A DNA stretch of 64,000 bases from Loripinus fragilis (lineage: Eukaryota; Mollusca; Bivalvia; Lucinida; Lucinidae): the NCBI GenBank assembly GCA_964019695.1, contig OZ026530.1, positions 32,904,690 to 32,968,689 of the forward strand, read 5' to 3'. Under the pieces are notes generated by a model. It was not told the DNA's origin, did not search any database, and saw only the letters and a program-made list of their open reading frames with translations. Both the position numbers and the translations under genes were made by a program. Positions 1 to 11,358 of this stretch are shown here, in pieces. Position 1 is the first letter of the stretch. The number at the start of each line of letters is the position of its first letter.

Positions 1-410
1 TTATTAAAATCTTTAAAGAGTTCATAAGATATGGAGCTGAAAAGAAAGTGAAGGGTAAGTCCCTTGACCTTGAAGTGTGACATTGACATTGAATCCGTGT
101 AGCTGATCATGGGTTCTGCATGTCGTCTAAATAAATTATGAAGTGTTAATGATAATTTTTCAAAGTGTTCATGATATATGGACAAGAAATTGAAGGTTAT
201 TTCCCATGAACTTGAATTGTGATTTTGACCTCGAGTCTGCTCGGCTGAGTCATGGGTTGTACAAACTGTCTTACAGAGAGGAACATTCCAGGGAAGATTA
301 TATGAAAATCGTTTAAAGGGTTCAAGAGATATGGAGCGTACACGAAATTGAAGGTAAATCCCATTATGGTGAAGTGTGACCGTGCCTTTGACCAACAAAG
401 CATATAAAGT
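1..410. repeat. Diverged tandem repeat, about 150 bp unit
   Basis: Three diverged copies of a unit start near 20, 168 and 322. Each holds a phrase like 'ttca..agatatgga' followed by 'gaaattgaagg' and 'tgaagtgtgac'. This is typical of the low-identity tandem repeats common in bivalve genomes. No coding sense was seen. Confidence 0.55.
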
Positions 411-477
411 TTCCTTTAAAAAGGAAAGGCTTGACCAGTTGAGGTTTCTATACGTCCCATCAACACTCTTTCAGTTA

Positions 478-630
478 TAGGGATGGGTCTTCCTGGGTGG
501 AACCAGTACTAAGCTAGGATTAATGTGCTTGCTCAATGACACAATGCAGTTTTGCCTGTGAGGCTCTTACATGCGGCCCCTTGGTCTTGAGTCAAGCGCT
601 GTACTACTATGCCACTGCGTTGCCATGGCC
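478..630 (-). mobile_element. tRNA-headed SINE, degenerate copy
   Basis: Read on the minus strand this matches the clearer copy at 62384-62546. It shares the body phrase 'gggtcttcctggg' and 'ccagtactaagctagga', then a tRNA-like head whose promoter boxes are decayed here. The head lies at about 560-630. SINEs of this kind are transcribed by RNA polymerase III and moved by a partner LINE. Confidence 0.6.
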
Positions 631-1033
631 AGTTGAGGTACGGCCAATGTTTGTGTTGTTTATGAAATGGGGTTTAGTGGGTGCAAAAGCTAACTTAGAC
701 ATCATTCATATTATAAAATTTATATCAAAAGAAACTTATAAATATTTTGAGGGGACATTTCACAAGTGACAGGTAAAAAATGTAAACAAAATATTTTAGT
801 AAGACGTGTATTTATTTAAGAATGTTTTAATGTTGAAAAATAACATATGAGCTGACTTTCGAGGAAACTTGTTTTCTGTATTTCAGACTGATTTACTGGC
901 ATTTTTGTTTTGTATTCATAGTGAAAACAATGACAATGATTTGTATTGTAGTTAAATCTGTAATGATTTGTTAGCTTGTTGTAAAAAACAGGTTTACTCA
1001 TAAATCAGCTCATGATATGTGTAAATTGAAGTT
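631..1033. other. No recognisable feature
   Basis: AT-rich sequence. I see no gene, RNA or clear repeat. Confidence 0.4.
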
Positions 1034-1324
1034 TTAATTAAACAATATATTTGGGTACAGCCTCAACAAATATTGACTTAAGTCTTCAATTGAATCAAAG
1101 GTAAGCAGTACAGCTGCTCCTTCTGGTGTTGGATTCCCTGTAACATCCATGGAATGTGAATCAAATACAGAGCATGTTCCACATTTTGGATTATAAATTG
1201 ATACTGCATATGCGTAATAACAGCCCCATGTAGTTTGCAAATCAAGGGAGATCTGATGCCATAAAAAATGATTTCCTTGACACATATCATGTATCACATT
1301 CGAGAAAAGCGAATTGCAATGCAA
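1034..1324 (-). pseudogene. Fragment of a transposon-associated protein with an FDSHS motif
   Basis: A 96-codon open frame ends with TAA. Its second half reads like folded protein: WGCYYAYAVSIYNPKCGTCS, then VFDSHSMDVTGNPTPEGAAV and an L-rich helix ending SQYLLRLY. The pattern FDSHS, G, P-G-AV-L, L-YL-LY recurs in large proteins of animal mobile elements, where the Asp-His pair resembles the second half of a cysteine-protease site. That link is from memory of the pattern, not a search. The catalytic Cys part is missing and no continuation is seen upstream, so this is a fragment. Part of the same DNA is duplicated at about 1355-1435, which suggests repeat-derived sequence. Confidence 0.35.
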
Positions 1325-1945
1325 TAAAATCTGATCAACATCATGGGTTCCTTATTCTGAATTGATACTGCATGCGTAATGACAGCCCCATGTAGTTTGC
1401 AAATGGAGGGAGATCTGATGTCATAAAAACTGTTTACTTGAGCTAATCACAATACAATAAAATCTAATTAACATCGTGGGTTCCTTATTTGGAAACTGCA
1501 AACAATGATGAGAAAATCAATACTACAAGAGCAATTGCTGTATATTGATACCCAGCAATGTTGCCAAAAATGAGGGTATTGCCCTGATGATAAGACCTAA
1601 CAACTGATTTCATGCTGAACAATAATTTGCTTGTGATTATGCCTTTAGAGCATGTTGTTGTTTAGCAATTGTGTTTGCTTTCTTTGTGTTTGAAAGTGAA
1701 TCTCCATACATTTAAATCTGATCAACATCGTGGGTTCTCCACTCGGAAACTGCAAACAATGATGAGAAAATCAACGCTGCATTTGCTGTTCATTTATACC
1801 CAGCATTACTGCCATAAATGAGGGTATTGCCCTGATGATAAGATCCAGCAACTGATTTCAAGCTGAACAATTATTTGCTTTTGATTATACCTTTAGAGCA
1901 CATTGTTGTTTAACCATTGTGTTTGCTTTCCTTGTGTTTGAGTGG
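1190..1945. repeat. Local direct duplications
   Basis: Sequence 1193-1280 recurs at 1355-1435. A longer block at 1448-1690 recurs at 1702-1944 with roughly 85-90% identity by eye. Both long copies share 'ggaaactgcaaacaatgatg' and 'gagggtattgccctgatgat'. Confidence 0.75.
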
Positions 1946-2639
1946 TTATTTCACAAGTGAGAGGTAAAAAACAAATAAAAAAAACAAATTAAAAGCCTTT
2001 ACTTTTAATATAACAACTTAAAAAATTAACAGAAAAAATAAACATGAACAACGACATGAAAATATTGTGTATAGAGTACAATGCAGTGTTCAATGGATAT
2101 ATAATATGGAGTTTGCCTTAAAATTACCTGATGTTGACCTGTATAATGATAAAGGATGGCGGAAATGAGATGCGTTTTTGTGATTTCAACATACAGATGG
2201 CGGAAAAGACGTGCGCTCTTGCGATTGCAACATACACATTATAGGTCTTTAATATAAATATGTAAAATTTCAAGACTTTAATCATCTTCTGGCCTTGTAC
2301 AGTCATGTTTTGTTGACCTATCCAAAACCTGTTTTCTTTCATTACAACCTATAGACAAGTATTATATGAGCTGAGACATGAAAAATTGTCAGTTATTTGA
2401 AATGTAGGCTTTAAGAAGTAAATGAATTGTAATGTCTAAGTTATAACATGAAAATCAGCGATTATTTGTACAGTTGCTATAAATGTTTAGTTTTTATAGC
2501 ATGAGCGAAATACTATTTTTTATCACATGGGACATGTTGATATATAGAGACAATTCATTTGAGTAAAGGAAATAAAGCAACAAGAAACAAAAGGTAACTA
2601 GAATTGTTTTTCAACGAAAAAACAGATGCCTCCCCCTTT
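1946..2639. other. AT-rich stretch with one short direct repeat
   Basis: Around 2155-2240 a phrase of about 55 bp with 'gatggcggaaa' and 'tgcgattgcaacataca'-like text occurs twice. Nothing else is recognisable. Confidence 0.4.
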
Positions 2640-3520
2640 TAAGAATCAGAAAGAGTCACAAAATTGCATTTAGTTATGTTACAAGGGGTATAATTTGAAA
2701 AATGTGCATGCAAGAGGTATGTTTTTCATGCATGACACGTTGTTTGAATGTGCCTTACAAATGTATGAAGTCTGAATGTGGTTTACCATAACTCTGCTTA
2801 AAACATTTTTGGAGAAATTTCCATTTGATCATTTGCAATGCTATTTCGTGTCTGCTCCATATCTTGACAGCAATTAGAGGTATTTCAACGAAACTCCATA
2901 CATTTGTAAACAGAGTTATGGTTCTTCTGCACGACACATTGTCTCATTGTGTTGTAGAAGTGTATGAAGTTTCGCCAAACTAGGTTTAACAGTGCATTTA
3001 GTTATGTTACAAAGGGAATAATTTGAAAAATGAACATGCAAGAATTATGGTTCTGTTTCATGACATGTCGTCTTAATGTGCTCTACAAATGTATGAAGTT
3101 TCGTTTTAATACATCTAATTGTTACCAAGTTATAGAGTGGACACGGAATAGCATTGTAAATGATCAAAGGGAAAAAACTCCAAAATATCCAAAGCAGAGT
3201 TATGGTTCTTGCGCATGACACGTTGTCTGAATGTGCTTTACAAATGTATGAAGTTTCGTTGAAATAACTCTAACGGTTATCAAGTTATAGAACGGACATG
3301 AAATAGCATTGCAAATGATCAAAGGAGAATCACTCCAAAAATATCCAAAGCAGAGTTATGTTTGTTGTGCATTACACGCCGTCTGAATGTGCTTTACAAA
3401 TGTATGAAGTTTCGTCGAAATATCTCTTACAGTTATCAAGTTATAGAGCGTACAAGATTTTGTGACAGACACACAGACGCAAGGGGAAAAACAATAGGGG
3501 GAGACATAATTACTGCATTT
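2640..3520. repeat. Diverged tandem array, about 155 bp unit
   Basis: Four to five copies share 'gcagagttatggttcttg', 'tgacacgttgtctgaatgtg', 'acaaatgtatgaagtttcg' and 'tatcaagttatagag'. The last copy ends in 'gacagacacacagacgcaag' and a purine-rich tail near 3500. This type of array is common in molluscan DNA. The short open frames across it are not genes. Confidence 0.75.
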
Positions 3521-3559
3521 AACTTACATATCTATTTGAAGTTACATAAATGACAAACT

Positions 3560-3826
3560 CTACATACGGGTACAATGTACTTGATAAACATTACCATATA
3601 ACGATTCTGTGGTATCTTGGGGGTGTCCTATGGTAATCAGATGCACCTTTTTGACTGGGGCACTTTGACTTGCGGACGTTTGCTGTTGAGTGGGGAACTT
3701 AGACTTGGGGACCTTTGCCTGTTGGATTGACTGGGGCACTTTGACTTTGGGACGTTTGCTACTCTTCATAATAAAATGGCATAATGTCCTTATTCCGTAT
3801 CGTCCTTCCGTGTTTGGTCCTGTCAT
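3560..3826 (-). CDS. Unrecognised open frame, probably not a gene
   Basis: An 88-codon open frame rich in Lys, Pro, Gln and Ser. An internal direct repeat gives KVPQSIQQAKVP followed by KVPKSKFPTQQQT and SASQSAPVKKVH. I do not recognise a family. No promoter, splice site or neighbour supports expression, and the internal repeat alone could keep the frame open. Confidence 0.15.
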   Translation of the reverse strand: MTGPNTEGRYGIRTLCHFIMKSSKRPKVKVPQSIQQAKVPKSKFPTQQQTSASQSAPVKKVHLITIGHPQDTTESLYGNVYQVHCTRM

Positions 3827-4610
3827 GCGGTATACTTGGTTTTGTTCGTAATAATTTACCTGATGTGGATATCCGAGTCAAAACTGAGGCTTCAAGCTCA
3901 AGCCAAAAATACCCAAACAAGTCATCACGGCATAGACCTGATTTTCGAGTTATTAGCTCCCTTAATATGCAAATTAGGGTTATTCCTTAAATTACTTAAA
4001 AAAACTATAAAGGATCATTGACGGTTTGGGCCTTATACGCCTATTTTTCTGATTCCTGCGTTTGATCTTCTGGTGTGGTGCATGTAGTATCAATGCAATA
4101 GGTGAATCTTATGGCAAGAGCCAGCTAGCAAAACATTTTCAAAATTCCTACGCACTTGAGATTTATGGCGGGTAGAAAGGGGAGGGGTCTGAAATTTCAT
4201 GACCAATAAAAGTCCTTGAAAAGTGATTTCTGCAGGTTTTCTTGATTTATTTGGTAGGCATGGTGATATCTATTGAACATATCATATGCAGAGTATTAAC
4301 GAATCACGAAAATGGATGAAATTGTTTTACAAACAAAATAGGTTTGTAATAAAATGATTTTGAGAAGATAATCTAGAAGTTACCTGTACATTTTTGACTA
4401 CATGTACCGTAAATAATACAAAACTGAAAGCTTAACAAAAAAAATACTTTTGAAGGAGTGAAAGTGTCCTATTTAGCAATGGAAAGTTAAACTGATTCTA
4501 ACTAGATCCTTTGTATAATATTTTTATTTTGTTTAAAGGGCATAGCATTATGTCAAATGTATTTAAAGTGTCCGAATATTTATGGTATATATATATCTAC
4601 GATACCTATA
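3827..4610. other. No recognisable feature
   Basis: AT-rich sequence between the open frame at 3560 and the mariner-like element. Nothing recognised. Confidence 0.4.
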
Positions 4611-5450
4611 CTTGACAGCAAAAGAAACGCATATTATCCAATATCCTTTTAATACCAGAAAATCTTATTAGATTTTACTCTAAATGATATGAACATGTTT
4701 GAACGGACTCATGCGTTCATTCCAGACCATTTGTTTTGTCATAACACGGTTAATTATTATTTTTTGTTAATTAATGCAAAAACGCAAAAAAGTGCCGTAC
4801 ATTGAAAAAAAAAACATGATTTGAATCCGATTTCATTTCATGTCACGAGAACATAATGTAACAGATAAGAAAACAGCATAAAACTTTAAAATTCATTGCT
4901 GTAGGATTTATACTGCCATCCAAAAATCTTCATTTTTGCATTTTCTGAATCGGTATTGTAAACCACTGGAGTCTTTGGGGTGTAAGAAAATCTGGCACAG
5001 TATGATTGATGTCAAGTAAGGAACTGTCCAACAGAACCGTTCAAAACAATTGTTTGGACACTTTCTTGCCTGTCTTAAGCACACTTCCGGTTGATTGTCC
5101 GATAATGTAACTGGGTCACAATGGTCCACCTTGAAGAATTCCGGACATTTTAATCTTCATAAGTAGTCTGTATGTCCAGATTATCACACAGTGTGATTTT
5201 CAGGCAAATCCGTCCAGTGGGTTTAGGCATACACCATCTCGGAAGTCACCTTTATTATTAGCTATTTCGTTACGCCCAGAGTTACCCCCCTTTATTATCA
5301 TTATTCAAATAAGCTATCCATTTGTGCTGCAATTGATAATACACATGTTCCATGCATCATTGATACCTTGCATATCATTAGATCAGTATTTAAACCCCAA
5401 TTTATACACTATACCAAATATGCAAAATATGCGTTTCTTTTGCTGTTCAG
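4611..5450. mobile_element. Non-autonomous Tc1/mariner-like element, 840 bp, TA-flanked
   Basis: The ends form a terminal inverted repeat. The left begins CTTGACAGCAAAAGAAACGC. The right, read inward on the minus strand, begins CTGAACAGCAAAAGAAACGC. Homology continues for about 25 bases with two mismatches. Both ends are flanked by TA (4609-4610 and 5451-5452), the target duplication of the IS630-Tc1-mariner superfamily. No transposase is recognisable inside, so the copy would depend on an enzyme encoded elsewhere. Confidence 0.8.
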
Positions 5451-5829
5451 TATATAAGAGGCAATATATTGAACACTAAAGTATTTACCTATTATAACTT
5501 TTTGCATGCCAGCGGATAATTTTGTTGTCTCGCAATAGCCTTTTGCAAACAGTTTGAACTCAGATGAAGACCCACAGAATGTCGGTCTTGATCTGGATCC
5601 AAACTGTTTGATACTCCAATGGTGGTCCTGGGTGGTTTATTTGTAAAATCTTATTTTGAAGAAAGTCAGCAGACAATAATAAAGCATGAACACGTCCCTA
5701 GCATGTGAATATATAAGTACAGGACATTTGCAAAATAATGTGTCATTAAATAACAGTGAGATTTTTTCATATGAAAAAAATGCATAAACCCTGCTAATTC
5801 TACTTTTAATCTTTATGTTCTTTATATTA
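5451..5829. other. No recognisable feature
   Basis: AT-rich spacer between two mobile elements. Nothing recognised. Confidence 0.4.
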
Positions 5830-6371
5830 AACTAGCATAGATTACAAAGTAAGTAAGGGTGCAAAGATCAAGAATTGATACAATCAAGTACCACACCTGA
5901 CCCAGGATACCAATGGGAAAGTGATAAACTCACAGTAGACACCACAAACGAGAGCCAAGAGGTCAGCCCTTTCCCAGCAGGTGACCACAAAGAAATAGCA
6001 CATATAAACAGACGCGCACAAAACATAGCAAACACAAGACAATACAAAAACATAAAAGATCCACAAAAGAAGTACCGCCTTGGAACGGTCAGTAAAATAT
6101 TTTACTGGAGGGCTTAAACCGGTTTAACGGCGCCATCGTCACCCTTAATTCAGATGTGGATCAAGACACATAGATATTTGGTTTTCATGAAAGACCCCTA
6201 ACTTATCAATGCATCATCTCCTAAAACATATAAATCAAGATATAACAAGGAGATAAAGCAAGGATAAGGACTCAACAGTAAATTAAACTGAATACCGGAG
6301 CAAAAGAAATCCAACAGGTAAACCCCGGTGGGCCTGACAAACAGCCAAAGCATCAGGCCCATACCATCTCA

Positions 6372-8116
6372 TCAATAGATAAGTCTATAAGTCGGAACCA
6401 TCATAGAGTCTAAAGTCCGACCCACCGGTGTGCAATTTAAGAGGAAAGCAAAGTTGCCAACCGTGATTGGGTTGACTACTAAGCATGCAGTCTGTTGCAA
6501 TACATTAATGTTATAGCCAATCTTTTTATAATGGGAAATTATTTTAATGAACTGCGCTGAAAAATTATTAGAGCCAACAATCTTCTTCAACTTATACACC
6601 AAGTCACCATAGAAATCAGGTTCCGAAAGTCCTTGGCGCAAGAGAGATTTAAGTCCAACTTGGAATTTAGAAATCAAATCATAGTATCTTCTATAAAATT
6701 TTGAAAATGTTTTTTGAAGTTTATGATACCGATAGCTTTGTTTAAGAAGTTTCTGAGTTAACAATTTATTGCGAGTGTTGAAGTCAGCAACATAGCTAGA
6801 TGCTCTAGCAAAACGAATGAGTTGAGAGATATAGACTCCATAGGATGTAGAACGAGGAACATCACCATCTAAAAATGGGAAATTGACAATTTCAAAATCA
6901 AAGTCGTCACGTTTATCATAAATTTTGGTAGAAACAATATCATTAGAAATTGACAAATGCAAGTCTAAAAATGCGGCTTCGGTATCAGAAGCATTGACTT
7001 CATTAAGTTGGAGCTCTGAAGGGTATATTTGACTAACCATATTGTCAAAATAAACATAATTAATATTTAAAATATCGTCCAAATATCTGGAAGTAGTGTT
7101 AAACGCATCAATAACACCAGCTTGCTTATCATCAGAAAGAGACATCAAAAAGTCCCTTTCATAACAAAACAGGAATAAATCTGCAACCAGGGGAGCACAA
7201 TTAGTGCCCATAGGAATCCCAACTACTTGTCTATAGAGCTTGGTGCCAAATCGAATAAAAATGTTGTCCAACAAAAAGGTCAGCGCATCACATATATTTT
7301 GACACGACCATGCATGATATTTTTTAGGTTTTTCTGAAGTAAAAAATGCATTTCTGTCACTGCCTGCAAGGTAAGGAGAGCCTTCTCTCTGGAAGGTTCT
7401 TTCAATAAGATCAATAAGTTTATCCTTAATTAAATTATGAGGTAAAGTAGTGTAAAGGGTAGAAAAATCATAAGTAGACAAACTGGTCGCATTGAAATCT
7501 CTAGCTTTAAGTTTATCTAAAATTTCACCTGAATTTTTAATCGACCAAAATAGGTTTTTACCAGATCTCTCATATACCTTTTCACAATATTTGATAACAT
7601 GTTTTTTAACAGCTGTAAGACACGAGGTTAACAATTTAGAAAGTTCTGTTGTCGTACAAGAACTAGAATTTGCAATAAATCTAGCTTTATAGTTTTTTTA
7701 TGGAGTTTAGGTAACCAGTACAACGTAGGAACTTTGTCTATATTTTCTTTAACTTTGACACCAAAATGTAGGGCTGTATGACAACCATGCCAATCAACAA
7801 TCACCCTTTCACTTAAAGAAGGCTGCAGTTTATAGGCATTAGTGTCAACAAGCTCACGCTTAAGAGTATTAATATAATACAATTGTCAAACAACTACAAC
7901 ATTGTTAGCAGCTTTATCTGCTCGAACCAAAACATAGTTCATATGAATACCCTGGATACCTCGTTTAAGATGACGAAAAGATGATTTAGGTTTAGGGGGC
8001 AAACGATGTGTATTACGAGAGTAAAATGAAATACGAGTATCAATAAAGCAATTTAGGAGGTTGGTTCTGGAGAACTTCATTACTGTCATTAATTTCTTAT
8101 TTGGTAGAAAAGGCAT
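6372..8116 (-). pseudogene. Penelope-like reverse transcriptase, broken
   Basis: It copies element RNA into DNA at the target site. The main frame (7634-6372, about 420 codons, open somewhat further upstream) carries motif A around STYDFSTLYTTL (Asp near residue 56), motif B GIPMGTNCAPLVADLFL (near 139-155) and the catalytic YLDD box (near 184-187), followed by a long basic C-terminal region. The upstream part (8116-7700) carries RISFYSRNTHRLPPKPK, then VRADKAANNVVVV, then LYWLPKLHKK. Two breaks separate the parts: a one-base frameshift at a run of seven T (7693-7699 on the plus strand) and an in-frame TGA at 7886-7888. No start codon or endonuclease is seen upstream of 8116, where a TAA closes the frame. 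This copy cannot make full protein without a frame change. Confidence 0.85.
7886..7888 (-). other. In-frame TGA in the reverse transcriptase frame, possible selenocysteine codon
   Basis: The frame reads VVVV, TGA, QLYYINTL without shift. From memory, related bivalve sequences have Cys at this position. TGA in place of Cys is the signature of selenocysteine, and Naiad elements of clams are reported to encode selenoproteins. It could equally be a simple nonsense mutation in a dead copy. I could not find a convincing SECIS stem-loop in the 3' region by eye. Confidence 0.4.
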
Positions 8117-8574
8117 TTTATGGGCTTAGGCCCTGGCTTTTTGTGCGGCTGAACATCCCCCCCCCTTGTGCCAGCAAGCCACTTCCATACAATGTGTAAA
8201 ATATGGTAACATATATACAGGCAAAAGCTGTTGCTGGCACACGGGAGGGGGGAATGATATTTTAAAAAAATGTTTTCTGTTTCTATATATTTTAATGTAA
8301 AACTGATTGTTCTACCCAAAATTTTACCTCTTTGAAGCATTTAACATCGAAGATGGATTTCTTGCCATAAAGTACTCAGGTTAGAGTAGCTTAAAGGTGA
8401 AGAAAGAGACGATTGGCAAACTTTTATTTTTACTGAAACACTAGGCATTTACCCATAGCAAGTGTCAATGATCCTTTAACGAAATAGCTTGGTAGGTTGG
8501 CTTGTGCTTTGAGGATGCTTTTCAGAAAAGAGAATTTTTGGAAATCCAAGGTAGCCAACATATGTCTATTATTA
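8117..8574. other. Spacer with no recognisable gene
   Basis: Contains a short C-rich tract at about 8158-8165. No continuation of the retroelement frame is recognisable here. Confidence 0.35.
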
Positions 8575-10870
8575 GTTTTATACACACTGGTCAATGTAAA
8601 CGCACGGGTGGTTGCTACAACGAGCTGGTGGTGGCAATTTTCCGCACTGGTGCTGGCGTAAATTCAAAAAAAATCTATACCTGTTGACTTTATGATTGAT
8701 TTATAAGCTTGCAATTATTTTAATTTTGATGACACTTTTCATTTTTTAAAGCATTGACACAACTCACTGATGGTTGCACATAATGGCTGTGGTGGCTAGT
8801 GCAGACTCACCACAGCATTCACTGTTCACATAAAAGTTACAAAAATTGCCATTTAAGCCAGCACATGATATTTCGATAATGTGGTGAAGGCTCAGGAGAG
8901 CCTGTGCTAACGTGCAGACTCCCAAGAGCCTTCGCTGCCAGCACAAGAGATCCTGATACTTATCGCATTGTCTAGTGACTTTGTCTGCACCAAATGTGCA
9001 AACTCATCAGAGTATTCGCTGCTGGCGTGAATAGCACTTTTAGGCAGCACAAGAGATTTTCTACAGTGTCGAAGGCTAAGGTAAACCTATACAAATGTGC
9101 AGACTCGTCAAAGCCTTCGCTGCTCACACAAAATGGCATTCAATCGCCATTTGAGCCACCACATGAGAATTTTGAACTGTGACGAAGGCTCAGACTAGAC
9201 CAAGAAAATGTGCAGACTCCCCAAAGCCATCGCTGTTCGCATGAATGGCACCCAAAAACAGTGAGTATGATCGGGAAAATATAACAATCACAAAATCACA
9301 AACTGCAGACAAACTCATGGCATCGAGAGAAATAGGCACACAACAATCACGAGACACCAGAAAGACAAACTAAGAAAAGCAACCAGCTCTCTCTGTTCCC
9401 CATCAAGATGGTCGCAAAACAAGAATGGACATAAAGTAACAAAATATGGAACAATTACAGGATCCTATAATGGGAGTCACAATCATCAACGAATCAACAA
9501 CAACAGAACCACCGCCTTAGAACAGACAGCAGCATTAGCCACTGGGGTGCTAAAATGCATTTTACTGGTAGCAAATTTTTGCCCTAGGTTCTGCTGTTGT
9601 TGAAGCACAAACTAAAATGTTAAGCTCACATGGAGGCTTCTTAACTATTGTAATGTATCATAACGGACTAACAATCTCATTTAATGAAAAGTTTTGGGAC
9701 CAATCTGAAAAATAGGCAGAAACACTATCAAAGTGCGAACAGGGCTAGCTCTGGAGCGTCTCTGGTGAGTCTGCACATTTGTTGAGTCACACTTGAGCCT
9801 TCATCAGTGTACGAAATCCACAAAATATATATGCCTATATATAATTCAATATAATAATTCCATAGGGAATAATAACAATAAAATCAATGAATTGTATTCA
9901 CTCTTTCTCAAATTTTCGGCATTGGGCCTTCTTCAGGATATTAGAAATTTGTTTGTGAAAATTGTTTCTAATATCCTGAGGAAGGCCCAAGGCCGAAAAT
10001 TTGAGAAAGAGTGAATAAAATTCATAGACTATGCCTATATAAGTTTATATCTGTGCCACGCAATTGGCGATTTAATTCAAATCCAACACAGTTGTGGAGT
10101 TTGACAGTGACTGCCAAACTTGAGGGAATTCTGCATGTCTAAGCACAGCAGCAGCTATGTTATCATAGTTCCATGAAATAACATCCAAAAATGATTACTA
10201 CTCCCTATTTTTTCTGTGCAGAAAATGCTATGGCGAGTCTGTACTTTTGCACAGGCTCACCTGAGTCTTCGTTACAGTACTGAAATATCATGTGCTGGCG
10301 CAAATGGCGATTATTTACTGTTTATAAGAACAATGAATGCTGTGGTGAGGGTGCATCAGCAACCATGGCATATCTAGGCAACCATCAGTGAGTTGTATCA
10401 CTGCGTCAAAAATGCTCCCAGTGCGTTGTAATAAAATTCCTCAATAAAACGTTTGCTAGTTTACCAAGAAAATAAAATACAAAATTGTAATCGTTTTTGG
10501 GATGTTATTACATGTGATTATGATAACAGCTGTGCTTAGACATGCATATTCCCCTTAATTTAGTCAGCTACACTAGAAAAAAGCACCTGCAATGGCAAAA
10601 CTCTAGAACTGTGCTGGAGACGCAGTCCAAACCATGAATTAAATCACTAATTGCTTGACAGAGCCATAAACTGCAATGTTACAGATGGTCTGCGCGCCAG
10701 GTGTCATCACAAATTAAATAAATGCAAGCTTATAAGTAAATCATAAAGTCAACAGGTATAGATTGTTTGATGTTTTATGCCAGCACCAGTGCGGAAAATT
10801 GCCACCACCAGCTCGTTGTAGCAACCTCCGGTGCTTTTACATTGACCAGTGTGCTTTATATCGGCTGCTC
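8575..10870. mobile_element. 2.3 kb fold-back element with repetitive arms
   Basis: Sequence at 8580-8720 returns inverted at 10700-10865, including 'cacactggtcaatgtaaa', 'cgagctggtggtggcaattt' and 'acctgttgactttatgat' on the left. Inside the arms, a unit of roughly 120 bp with phrases like 'gtgcagactc', 'agagccttcgctg' and 'cgaaggctca' is repeated: forward at 8760-9240, mostly reversed at 9740-10370. The middle (9250-9570) matches other repeats at 46800-46980 and 20150-20215 in opposite orientation. No transposase is visible. Confidence 0.7.
9895..10018. repeat. Inverted repeat with 53 bp arms, hammerhead-like cores in both
   Basis: Left arm 9896-9948 and right arm 9964-10016 are near-complementary around a short loop. 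Read outward, each arm holds CTGANGA, then a GGCC/GGCC or similar stem, then GAAA. The right arm has CTGAGGA at 9976-9982 and GAAA at 9995-9998. The left arm has CTGAAGA on the minus strand at 9936-9930. That resembles the conserved core of a hammerhead ribozyme, but I cannot draw a full three-stem fold. Confidence 0.6.
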
Positions 10871-10917
10871 TGGCTAGTCGAGGATCTAAATAAAATCAAT
10901 ATGTTGCAGGCGTCGAC

Positions 10918-11358
10918 CCGGGCCCACTTCGAATCTTACTTATGTTACTACTAAAGTTATTACGTAATAGGTGCGCGTGCACGTTTCTACCCGAACGGCT
11001 AGAATTGCAAAGTGAATAGCCATGTATGCCCTACTTCAATTCTTCATTATAGAAAAAAATGGTGTTATAAACTACACAGCCTACTCTAATAAATAATTAC
11101 GAATAAGTGGAACCGCCAAAAGAGCACAGAAAGGATTTATATTGAAAAACAAATGATTTTGAGGCTACTGGCAGAGTTTGAACCCATCTTAGATAGGGTA
11201 GGGGAGTGGACCAGCCAATCTACTACAGTAACGGTGCTCTGACTCACCGTCGATATCTAGTAGGTTCTTGGCGTCACTAAAGTAGTAACTATTAATGTCC
11301 GAATCAAACTTTAATTACTATAGTAGGAACTAAAGTTTGATTCGAAGTGGGCCCCGAT
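10918..11358. mobile_element. Small TIR element of about 440 bp
   Basis: The left end GGGCCCACTTCGAATC (near 10919) returns inverted at about 11339-11356. An inner hairpin lies at 11300-11344 (CGAATCAAACTTTA and its complement). Between 11170 and 11260 the minus strand has a tRNA-like phrase with GGGTTCAAACTC as a possible B box. This may be a SINE fragment nested inside. Confidence 0.55.

Larger units (their letters stand above)
5830..8116 (-). mobile_element. Penelope-like retroelement, 5'-truncated, with its 3' region
   Basis: The minus strand holds a reverse transcriptase reading frame (8116-6372) and a 3' region down to about 5830. The 3' region contains a hairpin with perfect 8 bp arms GGGCCTGA/TCAGGCCC (6330-6360), an 18 bp palindrome at about 6090-6107, and a terminal block of about 270 bp. 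That block recurs at 16265, 31305, 32480, 40735 and 58480, as expected for the 3' end of an abundant, usually truncated element. The frame ends directly after the reverse transcriptase with no C-terminal endonuclease. This fits the Naiad group of Penelope-like elements, whose GIY-YIG endonuclease is N-terminal and would be lost here by 5' truncation. Group assignment is inference. Confidence 0.75.

Noticed and set aside
6330..6360. Stem-loop as a SECIS element
   Set aside because: The stem is perfect, but the needed GA/AG quartet (ATGA...TGA) and apical AA are not in place.
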